Shown piece by piece: positions 51,320 through 61,039 of a stretch of DNA of 64,000 bases (positions are counted from its first letter, which is position 1; every line of letters begins with the position of its first letter). This DNA comes from Pedobacter frigoris (lineage in GTDB: Bacteria; Bacteroidota; Bacteroidia; Sphingobacteriales; Sphingobacteriaceae): assembly GCF_005116445.1 (NCBI RefSeq), contig NZ_SWBQ01000002.1, positions 558,001 to 622,000 on the forward strand, given 5' to 3'. The translations under genes were made by a program, and so were the position numbers. The notes below the pieces were generated by a model. It was not told where the DNA came from. It ran no database searches and saw only the letters and a program-made list of their open reading frames with translations.

Positions 51320-52399
51320 TTATTTATAGAAAGGAAACTTTACAATTTTAGCCTTGATCCTGGTATTACGGATATTGATATAGATCTCTGTACCTTCTTT
51401 ATCCATTCCTTTGGCTACATAGCCCATACCAATCGCTTTTTGCAATGATGGAGATTGAGTTCCGGAAGTCACTTTACCAATTACACTCCCCTCTGCATCA
51501 ACGATTTCATAATCATGACGAGGGATACCCCTGTCGATCATTTCAAAGCCAACAAGTTTACTTTTTATTCCGGCTTCTTTTTGTGCTAATAAAGCCTCAG
51601 AATTGGTAAATTTCTTCGTGAATTTGGTAATCCATCCTAACCCAGCTTCAATTGGAGAAGTCGTGTCATCGATATCATTACCATATAAACAGAAGCCCAT
51701 TTCCAGACGTAACGTATCACGCGCACCTAAACCTATTGGCTTAATATTAAAAGGCGCTCCAGCTTCAAAAATTGCATTCCAGATCTGATCTGCATGCTCA
51801 TTGTCAAAATAAATTTCAAACCCACCAGCTCCTGTATAACCGGTTGCCGAAATGATTACATTTTCAATACCGGCAAATGTGCCTTTTACGAAGTTATAGT
51901 ATTCCATAGAAGCCAGGTCTACTTCGGTTAGGCTCTGTAAAGCTTCTGCAGCTTTAGGTCCTTGAATAGCCAACAATGAAGTTTTGTCAGAGATATTGTG
52001 CATCTCTACTCCTTTATCATTGTACTTCTGTATCCAGTTCCAGTCCTTTTCTATATTCGAAGCATTCACAACCAGCATATAGGTTTTTTCGTCTAAACGA
52101 TAAACCAGTAAGTCATCAACAATACCACCATCTTCGTTAGGCAGACATGAATACTGAACCTTACCATCGTAAAGTTTTGAAGCATCATTACTGGTCACGC
52201 GTTGAATCAGATCAAGCGCATGCTCTCCTTTTAGGATAAACTCACCCATATGACTCACATCAAAAACACCTACAGCTGTTCTTACTACTGCATGTTCAGC
52301 ATTGATTCCTTCATATTGAACTGGCATATTATATCCTGCAAACGGCACCATTTTGGCACCTAAAGAGATGTGTTTGTCTGTTAACGCGGTATTCTTCAT
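51320..52399 (-). CDS. gcvT: Aminomethyltransferase (glycine cleavage T protein)
   Basis: 359 residues. N-terminal [26 protein letters not shown] and the folate-binding D-V-S-H-M-G and S-A-T-G-Y-T-G motifs identify GcvT. It transfers the aminomethyl group to tetrahydrofolate in glycine cleavage. Probably co-transcribed with comB. Confidence 0.96.
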   Translation of the reverse strand: MKNTALTDKHISLGAKMVPFAGYNMPVQYEGINAEHAVVRTAVGVFDVSHMGEFILKGEHALDLIQRVTSNDASKLYDGKVQYSCLPNEDGGIVDDLLVYRLDEKTYMLVVNASNIEKDWNWIQKYNDKGVEMHNISDKTSLLAIQGPKAAEALQSLTEVDLASMEYYNFVKGTFAGIENVIISATGYTGAGGFEIYFDNEHADQIWNAIFEAGAPFNIKPIGLGARDTLRLEMGFCLYGNDIDDTTSPIEAGLGWITKFTKKFTNSEALLAQKEAGIKSKLVGFEMIDRGIPRHDYEIVDAEGSVIGKVTSGTQSPSLQKAIGMGYVAKGMDKEGTEIYINIRNTRIKAKIVKFPFYK

Positions 52400-52423
52400 A
52401 ATATATATCTATAAAAACGTGGG

Positions 52424-52431
52424 CAAAAGTA
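52424..52431 (-). promoter_or_regulatory. Candidate -7 box for gcvT-comB
   Basis: TACTTTTG on the reverse strand matches TAnnTTTG; about 24 nt before the gcvT ATG and just after the upstream gene's stop codon. Confidence 0.35.
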
Positions 52432-52439
52432 CGTAAAAT

Positions 52440-53642
52440 TTAGGCACTTACTAATTTTTGATAGATATTCAGCATTCTTTTAGAAATAGTCGAGATATCG
52501 TGATCTCTTTCCACTGTTTTTCTGGCATTTTCACCAATTTCTCTCCACTTATTCGGATTTGTGATGCATTGTAATATGGAACGATAAAATTCGTCCGCAG
52601 TATTCGCAATCAGAATATCCTTACCATGTGCACATTTGATCCCCTCAGCAGCCATGCTCGTAGCAATAATGCATTTTCTCATGGCCATTCCTTCTATGAT
52701 CTTTACCCGCATACCACTTCCTGAAAGTAATGGTACAATCATAATTGCTTTGGAATTGATAAATTCTACGGCATCAAAAACTTCACCTTCTACAACGAGG
52801 TTCTCAGAATCATACTCAAAAAACTGCCGCTGCATATTTTTACCTGCAATATAGAAACGCAGTTCACTGCTCAATTTTTCAATATCGGGCCATATTTCAT
52901 CGAGGAACCACTCCAGTCCTTCCTTATTAGGTCGCCAGTCCATAGCCCCAAGGTGGAACAGCGTCGGAAAGCTTGTCTTATTTGGATCAGTAACGTATTT
53001 CTCAAAGTCCAGGGCAACAGGAAAGACTTCAATAGCCGCCTGACAGCCGAAACGCAGGATGCTTTGCCTGTCCTGCTCACTGATGGCAAAAATATGATGA
53101 AAACGGTTGATCTGTTCCGTTTCATAGACTTTTAAGCGTCGGGCCAGAAACTGAAGATATCTTCTTCTTGGCGTAAAACTCTCTGTCATAGCAATCCGTT
53201 CCCATACTTCAAACTCAATATTATGAGCTCTGTATATTATTTTTGCCTTACTATTTGCCTTAACAATATCCAAATAAGGAACCACAAATAAGCCTTCAAA
53301 CTGAATGACATCAAACTCTGTTTCCCTTAAAATCTCTTCCAGCAATCTGGCCGCTTCATCATCAAAATAACGGGAAACATTGTATGATTGATTTGAAAAG
53401 ATATTAAAAAAAGCCCCCCAAACATTTACTTCTGTATCCAGACTGAAAGAATGAAATTTAATACCATCAAAAACAGGATCATAAATATCGTCTACATCTA
53501 CCCTATGTTTGTTGGTGTTAATGCTAAACAAAGTTATTTCCACATCAAGCCGCAACAATCCCTTTATAGTATTGTAAACTACTATAGGATACCCGCTATT
53601 CGGGGGGAAAGGGACTCTATTTGTAAGAATTAATATTTTCAA
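52440..53642 (-). CDS. Glycosyltransferase family 4/GT1-like protein
   Basis: 400 residues. N-terminal M-K-I-L-I-L-T-N-R-V-P-F-P-P-N-S-G and the C-terminal GT-B blocks G-S-G-M-R-V-K-I-I-E-G-M-A-M and A-A-E-G-I. Sugar and acceptor unknown. Cytosolic or membrane-peripheral. Same strand as rnhB (18 nt). Confidence 0.88.
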   Translation of the reverse strand: MKILILTNRVPFPPNSGYPIVVYNTIKGLLRLDVEITLFSINTNKHRVDVDDIYDPVFDGIKFHSFSLDTEVNVWGAFFNIFSNQSYNVSRYFDDEAARLLEEILRETEFDVIQFEGLFVVPYLDIVKANSKAKIIYRAHNIEFEVWERIAMTESFTPRRRYLQFLARRLKVYETEQINRFHHIFAISEQDRQSILRFGCQAAIEVFPVALDFEKYVTDPNKTSFPTLFHLGAMDWRPNKEGLEWFLDEIWPDIEKLSSELRFYIAGKNMQRQFFEYDSENLVVEGEVFDAVEFINSKAIMIVPLLSGSGMRVKIIEGMAMRKCIIATSMAAEGIKCAHGKDILIANTADEFYRSILQCITNPNKWREIGENARKTVERDHDISTISKRMLNIYQKLVSA

Positions 53643-53660
53643 ATCATGTGAAAATACTAA

Positions 53661-54272
53661 TTATCCTTCGTTTTCGGAAAACAGCTCTAATTGAGGTTGG
53701 GTAACACTGAAAGTTTTACGGTGAAATGGCGATAATCCATATTCCAAAGCAGCAATTCTATGGACCACCGTAGGATAACCTTTATTTTGATGCCACTGAT
53801 AATGAGGATAATCGGCGGAGATACGCTCCATATATTCATCACGATGTGTCTTAGCAAGAATTGATGCTGCCGCGATATTTAAATATTTCCCATCACCTTT
53901 AACAATACAACTATGTGGTATATTTGGATACGTCTTAAATCGGTTACCATCAATACTCAAATACTGAGGTGTGATCTTCAACTGCTCAACAGCCCGGTGC
54001 ATGGCTAAAAAAGAAGCATTCAGAATATTGATCTGATCAATTTCAATATTATCCACAGCCGCCACAGCCCAGGCTATAGCCTCTTTTTCGATGATCAACC
54101 TCAATTTTGTCCTCTGCAAATGCGTGAGTTTTTTTGAATCGGTCAATTCGCCTGGAACGAAATCCGAAGGGAGAATTACAGCGGCAGCAAATACTGGGCC
54201 CGCAAGGCAACCTCTTCCAGCTTCATCACAGCCAGCCTCCAATAATTCATTTTGATAGCAGTTTAACAGCAT
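53661..54272 (-). CDS. rnhB: Ribonuclease HII
   Basis: 203 residues. [14 protein letters not shown] (D17, E18) and the H-R/D-E-Y-M block near residue 145 are diagnostic. It removes RNA from RNA-DNA hybrids and misincorporated ribonucleotides. Confidence 0.96.
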   Translation of the reverse strand: MLLNCYQNELLEAGCDEAGRGCLAGPVFAAAVILPSDFVPGELTDSKKLTHLQRTKLRLIIEKEAIAWAVAAVDNIEIDQINILNASFLAMHRAVEQLKITPQYLSIDGNRFKTYPNIPHSCIVKGDGKYLNIAAASILAKTHRDEYMERISADYPHYQWHQNKGYPTVVHRIAALEYGLSPFHRKTFSVTQPQLELFSENEG

Positions 54273-54279
54273 AGCAGTA

Positions 54280-54287
54280 CAAATTTA
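54280..54287 (-). promoter_or_regulatory. -7 box for rnhB
   Basis: TAAATTTG on the reverse strand (exact TAnnTTTG), 7 nt before the rnhB ATG: again the near-leaderless geometry. Confidence 0.4.
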
Positions 54288-54309
54288 AATAAAATAATTC
54301 TAGCGCACA

Positions 54310-55467
54310 TTACTTCACCATTCTATCCTTCCAATTGTATTTACCCGAGTTCCCTGCAATTCCGATGTATACGATATATAAAATATGTAATAAATTAAGT
54401 GCCGGCAGCATAACCAGTAATTTTCTCCTCTTCGCAAAACTTGTTACATCCAAAAGGAACAAAAACTCTACAATAATTTTAGTAAGTAACTGAAATAAGG
54501 CAAGTTTTAAATAAAACCCAATAAACAAACCGATTCCAATATTTAAAAGTATGCTTAGGTTAAATAGCCATATACAAACGCCCAGGACAATAATCGATTT
54601 ATTCTTATACCTCGTGCTTTTTGAAGCCCATCTTTTCCGCTGCTGAATAAATGCACTAAGCGTTGGTTTCGCATGCGTATAGACCACGGCATCCGCATGT
54701 TTTAAAAACCCTATTCTTTGCTCATAATGCGCAGCCATCTTATGCAAAAGCAGTTCGTCATCTCCTGAAGCCAGATCGTCAATTCCCTTAAATCCCCCTA
54801 CTTCATAAAAGGCCTCCTTTTCATAGGCCAGATTCGCTCCATTGCAGGTAGAGGGCTTATTATTTCCAATTGTAGAAGCTCCAAGTCCGATAAGGTATAA
54901 AAACTCCAGCGACTGTGCGCGTTCAAAGAAACTCTTCTCCTCGAAATAAGCAACTGGCGAAGAGATCATTTTATACCCTTTCTCCTCATAAAAATTCACT
55001 ATTGTACTTAACCAATTTACACCCATTCTACAATCAGCATCAGTAGTGATGATCAGCTTCCCTTGTGATTGACCAATTGCGGTTTGTATCGCCTTCTTTT
55101 TGTACGAATTGAGTGCCTTATCTTCATTTAGTTTGATCAGCTTCACACCATCTATTTCATACCTCTCAATAATTTCAGCAGTGTTGTCCGTCGAGTGGTC
55201 ATCTATAAAGATAATTTCTGTTAAATCTCGATTATAGTTTTGCGCAATCAGGTCTTTTATTGTTTTCTCAATAACACTCTCCTCATTTCGTGCAGCAACG
55301 ATAACTGTAACATTGGTCTTACCTGGAGTTCCAGATGGTTTAAAATTACTTAGTTTATGCCAACCCCTGATGAATGCGATGACAACTACCACATACAATA
55401 TGGTAAGGAAAGATGATAAATAACTAACTACGCTGTATACTTCCAAAAAAATTAAGTTTAAAAACAA
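54310..55467 (-). CDS. Membrane-anchored glycosyltransferase family 2
   Basis: 385 residues. One N-terminal TM helix, GT-A domain with V-A-A-R-N-E-E, D-D-H-S-T-D-N-T, T-D-A-D-C (D-x-D) and a Q-R-K-R-W block (Q-x-x-R-W processivity motif), then three or four C-terminal TM helices. Its start overlaps the upstream flippase-like gene by 44 bp (different frame), so the pair is translationally coupled. Confidence 0.9.
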   Translation of the reverse strand: MFLNLIFLEVYSVVSYLSSFLTILYVVVVIAFIRGWHKLSNFKPSGTPGKTNVTVIVAARNEESVIEKTIKDLIAQNYNRDLTEIIFIDDHSTDNTAEIIERYEIDGVKLIKLNEDKALNSYKKKAIQTAIGQSQGKLIITTDADCRMGVNWLSTIVNFYEEKGYKMISSPVAYFEEKSFFERAQSLEFLYLIGLGASTIGNNKPSTCNGANLAYEKEAFYEVGGFKGIDDLASGDDELLLHKMAAHYEQRIGFLKHADAVVYTHAKPTLSAFIQQRKRWASKSTRYKNKSIIVLGVCIWLFNLSILLNIGIGLFIGFYLKLALFQLLTKIIVEFLFLLDVTSFAKRRKLLVMLPALNLLHILYIVYIGIAGNSGKYNWKDRMVK

Positions 55468-56401
55468 AATAAGAACCCAATATAGCAGGAATTATAATAT
55501 TTATCAGCCATATACTTGCTGTGCATGCAATGACTGCAACATCCTGACGGGTTACAAAACTAAAAAAATAAGATGCCGTAAGACTTCTTACACCAACATC
55601 AAAAAGATCAAGAGATGGCAAAGTTGATTGAACAAAAAACAAGATACTCACCATCATTAAAATATCTAAATAATGAATATCAGGAATCAGCCAATAAAAC
55701 AAAATGAAATATTGCGTGCTAAATACGACGTACCTCGCCAAACAAAAAAGCAAAATATTCAGCAACTCTCGCTTATGGTATCTGGCAAGAATGGCATAAA
55801 ATTTCTTGTATTTGCGGGTAAAACGTATGGAAAGCAATATTCCGTTTAGCCACCTGATGTTAAAATAAAATACGATAAAAAATGCACAAAATACCAGCGC
55901 CAGAAAAACAAGTGCATAAAACAGTATGTAATCAAGGCTAACAAACCGATAAATAAATACACATATCGCAATGGCGCCAAAAATATTTGTGAGCACCATC
56001 TGACCAATGTTTCCAACGGCCATTGCAACTACTCCGATAATCCTTCTTTTAGGTGACAGGAAAAACACCCTTCCTCCGTACTCGCCAATCCTGTTAGGGG
56101 TAAATACAGCCCAGGTCAACCCACAAAAAACAGATTCAATTGCTTTCCATACCGATATTTTCTCAACCTGCTCCACCAGCCTCTTCCATTTTAATGCCTC
56201 AAGACCCCAGTTCACAAGCATCAATGAACATACTACACCCAGCACCAGCGTAATTTCTGACCTGGATATTCCTCTTAGCAGATTTCTAAAATCCTTTAGA
56301 TTTTCATTTGCAGTCAGTTTATGGTAAACAAACCAAAAAGCAAATAAAACAATGGCCGTCTTCAGTATATAAGAAACTATTTTTTTATAGGATGATGTCA
56401 A
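55424..56401 (-). CDS. Flippase-like-domain integral membrane protein (LPG-synthase TM / UPF0104 type)
   Basis: 325 residues, about eight TM helices, with the family motif P-N-R-I-G-E-Y-G-G-R. In Bacteroidota it often sits next to a glycosyltransferase. It may handle lipid-linked or phospholipid substrates, but function is unproven. Divergent from ruvC. Confidence 0.85.
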   Translation of the reverse strand: MTSSYKKIVSYILKTAIVLFAFWFVYHKLTANENLKDFRNLLRGISRSEITLVLGVVCSLMLVNWGLEALKWKRLVEQVEKISVWKAIESVFCGLTWAVFTPNRIGEYGGRVFFLSPKRRIIGVVAMAVGNIGQMVLTNIFGAIAICVFIYRFVSLDYILFYALVFLALVFCAFFIVFYFNIRWLNGILLSIRFTRKYKKFYAILARYHKRELLNILLFCLARYVVFSTQYFILFYWLIPDIHYLDILMMVSILFFVQSTLPSLDLFDVGVRSLTASYFFSFVTRQDVAVIACTASIWLINIIIPAILGSYFVFKLNFFGSIQRS

Positions 56402-56445
56402 CTTTTTTTTCTTTTACTCTCTGCAAATATGCTTAATATTGTCTT

Positions 56446-57009
56446 ATGTTGGTGGAAAAAAAGGAACGGATAATCATGGGCATAGATCCCGGCACCTCGA
56501 TTATGGGTTATGGTGTGATATTAGAGAAAGGGAGTAAAATTGAGTTGATTACTATGGGAATTGTGAGAATGGACCACCTTGATGATCATTTCTTAAAACT
56601 CCAGCGCATCTTTGAAAAAACGATAAGTCTTTTAGATGAATTCAAGCCAGATACCATGGCACTTGAAGCTCCATTTTATGGAAAAAATATCCAGGTCATG
56701 CTAAAACTGGGTAGAGCGCAAGGCACCGCTATGGCTGCTGCACTTTCAAGAAATATTCCGATTACTGAATATGCACCCAAGAAAATTAAACAGTCAATCA
56801 CAGGCAATGGGAATACCAGTAAAGAACAGGTTGCTGCGATGTTACAGCGACTCCTGAACTTTAAAGAAACACCGGAATTTTTAGATGCTACCGACGGGCT
56901 CGCTGTTGCTGTTTGCCATTCTTTTCAAAAAATCAGCACTACAGGCAAAGGAAAAGCCTACTCGGGCTGGGAGGCATTTGCGAAAGACAACCAGAAGCGT
57001 TTAAAATAA
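56446..57009 (+). CDS. ruvC: Crossover junction endodeoxyribonuclease RuvC
   Basis: 187 residues. Catalytic D14 (G-I-D-P-G-T), E74 (L-E-A-P-F), D147 and D150 (L-D-A-T-D-G). Resolves Holliday junctions with RuvAB. The first ten codons could be absent if translation began at M11. Confidence 0.96.
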   Translation: MLVEKKERIIMGIDPGTSIMGYGVILEKGSKIELITMGIVRMDHLDDHFLKLQRIFEKTISLLDEFKPDTMALEAPFYGKNIQVMLKLGRAQGTAMAAALSRNIPITEYAPKKIKQSITGNGNTSKEQVAAMLQRLLNFKETPEFLDATDGLAVAVCHSFQKISTTGKGKAYSGWEAFAKDNQKRLK

Positions 57010-57040
57010 TCCGTCACCGCCCTGTTTATGACGGATTATT
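57005..57040. terminator. Bidirectional terminator after ruvC
   Basis: 12-bp perfect stem AATAATCCGTCA (57005-57016) / TGACGGATTATT (57029-57040), 12-nt loop, shared with the convergent DUF4349 gene. Confidence 0.7.
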
Positions 57041-57053
57041 CAGTTGATAGATA

Positions 57054-57911
57054 CTAAGGTTTTAAAGCCACTGGACGCAGCTTCCTTTTATAATATTTAA
57101 ATACAAAATAGCCGATAATTCCAAGCACAAACAAAACCCATAAATTAGTCAGCGTCAATATAATCTCAGTGAATATAACCCATCCTGTCTGTATACTCAA
57201 CCAGAATCGTTTAAAAAATCCCGGCCGGTAATCAGAAAGATTATCATTCTCAACAGTCATCTTCTTAACCGTATTGTCCTGATAAAAATTCAAAGTGATA
57301 TTGCTGTATTTAACTTTACTATCTATAATCAGGTTTTCTATCTTCTTATCTACATAATCATCTTTCAGCGACAAGGAGGTTTCAACGTTGTTGCTCTTTT
57401 TATTGGCATGTTTGTTCAGCTGGGCCACTGCTTCAACTCTATTTTGGTTCTTTAACTGATTGGCTAGATATGCAACACTCTGATCATCCAGTTTAAGGGA
57501 CTGCTGATCAATAAAAACAGCTAGTTTTGCAATCTTATTGGTGAATTCGTCTAACTTATCTGAAGGGACTTTTGCAGTAATGTATCCTTCAGTCCTGTAA
57601 GCTGTAAGCTCTAGAAGAGAATCGGCGGATTGTCTTACCTTTTCGCTATTCTGAATATTGCTTTGAATAGAAAACTCAGTTACAGTACCTCCTTCAGACC
57701 GAATAGCGGTACTTAGTTTCTCTTTTGTACGCTGTACATCTTTTACCCTGAACCGCATATCAGCAGTTTTTATAATCTTTTCAGTCAACGTAGTATCAGC
57801 CGCTTCCAGATTTGCTTCGGTGACATCTGCACTTGAACGCTCTAACTTATTTTCACTATTGCAGCCGAAAGCCGCTATTGTAAATATACAATAGATTAAA
57901 TATTTTTTCAT
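57054..57911 (-). CDS. DUF4349 lipoprotein
   Basis: 285 residues. Lipobox A-F-G-C17. Extracytoplasmic domain with coiled-coil stretches, then one C-terminal TM helix (about 245-272) and a basic tail. The DUF4349 family has no known function. The lipobox plus C-terminal TM would anchor both ends to membranes. Confidence 0.83.
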   Translation of the reverse strand: MKKYLIYCIFTIAAFGCNSENKLERSSADVTEANLEAADTTLTEKIIKTADMRFRVKDVQRTKEKLSTAIRSEGGTVTEFSIQSNIQNSEKVRQSADSLLELTAYRTEGYITAKVPSDKLDEFTNKIAKLAVFIDQQSLKLDDQSVAYLANQLKNQNRVEAVAQLNKHANKKSNNVETSLSLKDDYVDKKIENLIIDSKVKYSNITLNFYQDNTVKKMTVENDNLSDYRPGFFKRFWLSIQTGWVIFTEIILTLTNLWVLFVLGIIGYFVFKYYKRKLRPVALKP

Positions 57912-58021
57912 AGTATTAATTATTGATGGTTTTTCCTTAATACCAAATACCTGATTAGGTAACCTTCCAAAATCATTTCTAAGAAAATAAAAACCTGGAA
58001 CAACAGCAATGTTACAAAAAA

Positions 58022-58057
58022 GAAGGCCTTATTAGTTTATAAACTAATAAGGCCTTC
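58022..58057 (-). terminator. 36-bp perfect palindrome, terminator of the 71-aa gene
   Basis: 18-bp loop-free arms (58022-58039 / 58040-58057), followed by a T6 run on the reverse strand. Confidence 0.8.
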
Positions 58058-58078
58058 GTCAGAAAACTGCGTAAAATA

Positions 58079-58294
58079 TTAAGCAGCCAATATTTTAAAT
58101 ACCCCTTTGCAAGCGATGATTGAACCGATCAAAAGAATTACCCAAGATACAATAGATAACATTGCGGAATCAGCAGCAAAACGTAGGTATACACCCAGAA
58201 TACTAACTAAAATTCCTACGGTCATCAATTTATAAATTGATACTTCGTTAGCCCTTTTCATGCTTTCTGTGTTGTGCTTTGGTGTCTGTTCCAT
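58079..58294 (-). CDS. Small two-helix membrane protein (71 aa), hypothetical
   Basis: N-terminal polar 20 residues, two TM helices (about 22-42 and 46-68). No recognised family. It has its own terminator and a 128-base upstream gap shared with the divergent DUF4139 gene. Confidence 0.65.
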   Translation of the reverse strand: MEQTPKHNTESMKRANEVSIYKLMTVGILVSILGVYLRFAADSAMLSIVSWVILLIGSIIACKGVFKILAA

Positions 58295-58422
58295 ACTGTT
58301 TTTAATTATGACACAAAAATAATATTAATTAGCTAAAAAGCAGAATAACGTGACTATAAAATTTAGTTATATCAGCTTATGGATTAAGTTTAATCATTGC
58401 ATCTTAATGAAAACATGATCTT

Positions 58423-60039
58423 ATGAAAAGAATTCTTTTGTTATTTTTTACAAGTCTAAGCGCTTATTACAGCTCCGCACAATCCCCACGTATTTTTAAC
58501 AGCCAGCTTGAATCCGTGACTGTTTACAGTCTGGGTGCCGAACTAAATCATAAAGCAAAAGTCAGTCTGCCGGCGGGCACCAGTGAAATCATCCTGGGCA
58601 ATATGGCTAACCTAATTGATGAAAACAGTATCCAAATCAGCGTTCCTTCTAATGTAACCATCTTATCAACCAGTTTTTCCAAAGACTTTTTAAGAAATGA
58701 GAATAAAAGTCCTGCCTATATCAAAGTAGAAGATAGTTTGCAATTCGTAAAAAAAGAACTGAATAAGCTGGAGAATAAAAGAATTGTAGAGGAAAACCTG
58801 CTTGTTTTACTGGACAAGAACCAGGCTATTGGCGGATCAAATACAGGTGTAAATGTAGCAGAGCTGATTAAAGTTGCAGACTATTATAAGAACAAGCAAC
58901 TGGAATTGAGGAACAACATTTTTAGTCTTAAAGAAGACGAAGCTTTACAACAAAACAAGATTGGCAGGATGCAGCGTCAGCTGCAGGAGCTAAGCCTGGA
59001 TAAAAGCGGTACTACCGGGCAGATCATTTTACAGCTGATGGCCACAACGGCTACCAATGCTGATCTTAATATCAGCTACCTTAGTCCGAGTGCGGCCTGG
59101 ATTGCCTTTTACGATCTTCGCGCAGAAAACACCACTTTTCCGCTAAAAATAGTATATAAAGCTAATGTGACACAATCTACCGGGCTGGATTGGAAAAAGG
59201 TTAAACTAAGCCTGTCTACCGGAAACCCATCGCAAAATGGCACTGCTCCCCTACTGTCGGCCTGGTTCCTCCAGTTCGGAGAACCTGAATCTGCTTATAG
59301 AAATCAAAAGTTACTATACCAGAACAGGATTCAGAGCATGGCCTTTGCAGCGCCAGAGCTCAAGGAAGAAGTAGCAGACGCAGTCAAGAAAAAAATGAGT
59401 GGCCCTTCGGTTCAACAGAATGAAAATATGCTCAATGCCACATTCGACATTGAGATACCTTATGATATAGCTTCCAACAGTAAACCCCACAGCGTGATTT
59501 TAAAAGAGTTTAGTCAGCAAGCCAATTTTAAATACTATAGTGTTCCTAAAATTGATGGTGATGCATTTTTAATGGCCGAGATCACAAATTATGACAAATT
59601 GAACCTCCTGCCGGGCGAAGCAAATATCATCTTTGAAAACAGCTACGTAGGCAAGTCTTTCATTAACCCTAATGCCACTACGGACACGCTAAACCTAAGT
59701 ATGGGAAGGGATAAAAAGATTACCATTAAGAGAGAAAAGATAGCTGAACAAACAGGTATTAAATTTATTGGGAACAGTAAAAAACAAATCTTTACTTACG
59801 AAATTCGTGTGCGTAATGGAAAAAAGGAAGCCATAGATCTTTTGCTGAAGGATCAGTATCCGGTGTCGACGGATAAGGATATGGAAGTCGAACTTATAAA
59901 TTCCGGTGGTGCCACAGTAAATAAGGAGACAGGTGTACTTAGCTGGAAACTTAACCTGAAGCCTGCTGCCACCGAAACCATTCGAATCAGCTATTCTGTG
60001 AAGTACCCCAAAGACAAGAACATACTCAACCTGCAGTAA
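58423..60039 (+). CDS. DUF4139/DUF4140 (mucoidy inhibitor MuiA-type) exported protein
   Basis: 538 residues. Signal peptide ends S-S-A-Q near residue 20. DUF4140 about 25-120 (V-T-V-Y-S-L-G-A-E-L), coiled coil to about 200, DUF4139 from about 210 on (V-Y-K-A-N-V-T-Q-S-T-G-L-D-W). The family appears in bacteria and eukaryotes; its biochemical activity is unknown. Confidence 0.88.
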   Translation: MKRILLLFFTSLSAYYSSAQSPRIFNSQLESVTVYSLGAELNHKAKVSLPAGTSEIILGNMANLIDENSIQISVPSNVTILSTSFSKDFLRNENKSPAYIKVEDSLQFVKKELNKLENKRIVEENLLVLLDKNQAIGGSNTGVNVAELIKVADYYKNKQLELRNNIFSLKEDEALQQNKIGRMQRQLQELSLDKSGTTGQIILQLMATTATNADLNISYLSPSAAWIAFYDLRAENTTFPLKIVYKANVTQSTGLDWKKVKLSLSTGNPSQNGTAPLLSAWFLQFGEPESAYRNQKLLYQNRIQSMAFAAPELKEEVADAVKKKMSGPSVQQNENMLNATFDIEIPYDIASNSKPHSVILKEFSQQANFKYYSVPKIDGDAFLMAEITNYDKLNLLPGEANIIFENSYVGKSFINPNATTDTLNLSMGRDKKITIKREKIAEQTGIKFIGNSKKQIFTYEIRVRNGKKEAIDLLLKDQYPVSTDKDMEVELINSGGATVNKETGVLSWKLNLKPAATETIRISYSVKYPKDKNILNLQ

Positions 60040-60044
60040 ATAAA

Positions 60045-60074
60045 AAGCCCTCCGGATAATTATCCGGAGGGCTT
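60045..60074. terminator. 30-bp perfect palindrome, bidirectional terminator
   Basis: 15-bp loop-free arms (60045-60059 / 60060-60074) with a GCCCTCCGG core. Between the convergent DUF4139 gene and atpG. Confidence 0.85.
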
Positions 60075-60093
60075 AAATATTATAATTTGACGA

Positions 60094-60981
60094 TTATCCG
60101 TTCAATGCCGCCGCGCCACTTACAATTTCCGTAAGCTCTGTGGTAATTGCCGCCTGACGTGCCTGGTTGTATGAAAGCTTCAATGCCTTTAACAAATCGC
60201 CAGCATTTTCAGTTGCCTTATCCATTGAAGTCATACGTGCACCATGCTCAGAAGCGTGTGAATCCAATACAGCTTTATACAACTGGATCTTAATAGATTT
60301 AGGAATTAACTGCTCCACAATCTCTTCCTGAGATGGCTCCAGAATATAGTCAATGTTGGCAGAAGATTTAACTTCTTTAAGATCTGTTTCAGCCTTTGGT
60401 AAAGGAAGCAATTGTTCAGTAGTTAGAATTTGAACAGCAGCATTTTTAAACCTGTTGTATACCAATTCTACTTTATCAAACTCGCCCTTTTCAAAACCAG
60501 CCATAATTGCATCGGTAATCTTAGTTACATTTTCGAAAGTAAGCGCAGTATATACTTCATTATTGTTACCAATTACTTTGTAACTACGCTTTTCATAAAA
60601 ATCCTGAGATTTTTTACCAATAGCAACAATACTTACATTACCATTTTTGTATTGCTCACTGTACTTTTCGGCAATTAAATTATTGGTGGCTTTAATCACG
60701 TTCATATTAAACGCACCAGCCAAACCACGGTTAGAAGATACCACTACGATCAAAACTTTGTTTGGTTCACGCTCCTGTATAAAAGGTGACGATGACCCTT
60801 CAAGGCTTCCGGAAAGATTTCCTAAGATCTCTTTAAGTTTAGTAGCATATGGGCGTAATTGTACAATTGCATTAGTAGCACGCTTTAACTTTGCAGCCGA
60901 GACCATTTTCATGGCCTTAGTGATCTGCTGAGTAGACTGCACTGATGCTATACGAATTCTTACTTCTTTTAAATTTGCCAT
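60094..60981 (-). CDS. atpG: ATP synthase F1 subunit gamma
   Basis: 295 residues. N-terminus A-N-L-K-E-V-R-I-R-I-A-S-V-Q-S-T-Q-Q-I-T-K and the C-terminal M-D-K-A-T-E-N-A and L-S-Y-N-Q-A-R-Q-A-A-I-T-T-E blocks form the central stalk. Last gene of the cluster; atpD/atpC do not follow. Confidence 0.97.
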   Translation of the reverse strand: MANLKEVRIRIASVQSTQQITKAMKMVSAAKLKRATNAIVQLRPYATKLKEILGNLSGSLEGSSSPFIQEREPNKVLIVVVSSNRGLAGAFNMNVIKATNNLIAEKYSEQYKNGNVSIVAIGKKSQDFYEKRSYKVIGNNNEVYTALTFENVTKITDAIMAGFEKGEFDKVELVYNRFKNAAVQILTTEQLLPLPKAETDLKEVKSSANIDYILEPSQEEIVEQLIPKSIKIQLYKAVLDSHASEHGARMTSMDKATENAGDLLKALKLSYNQARQAAITTELTEIVSGAAALNG

Positions 60982-61039
60982 TTTGTTAGTATCGAGTAAT
61001 GGGTGTCAATTATAATTGATACCCATTACTTTTGTCTAA

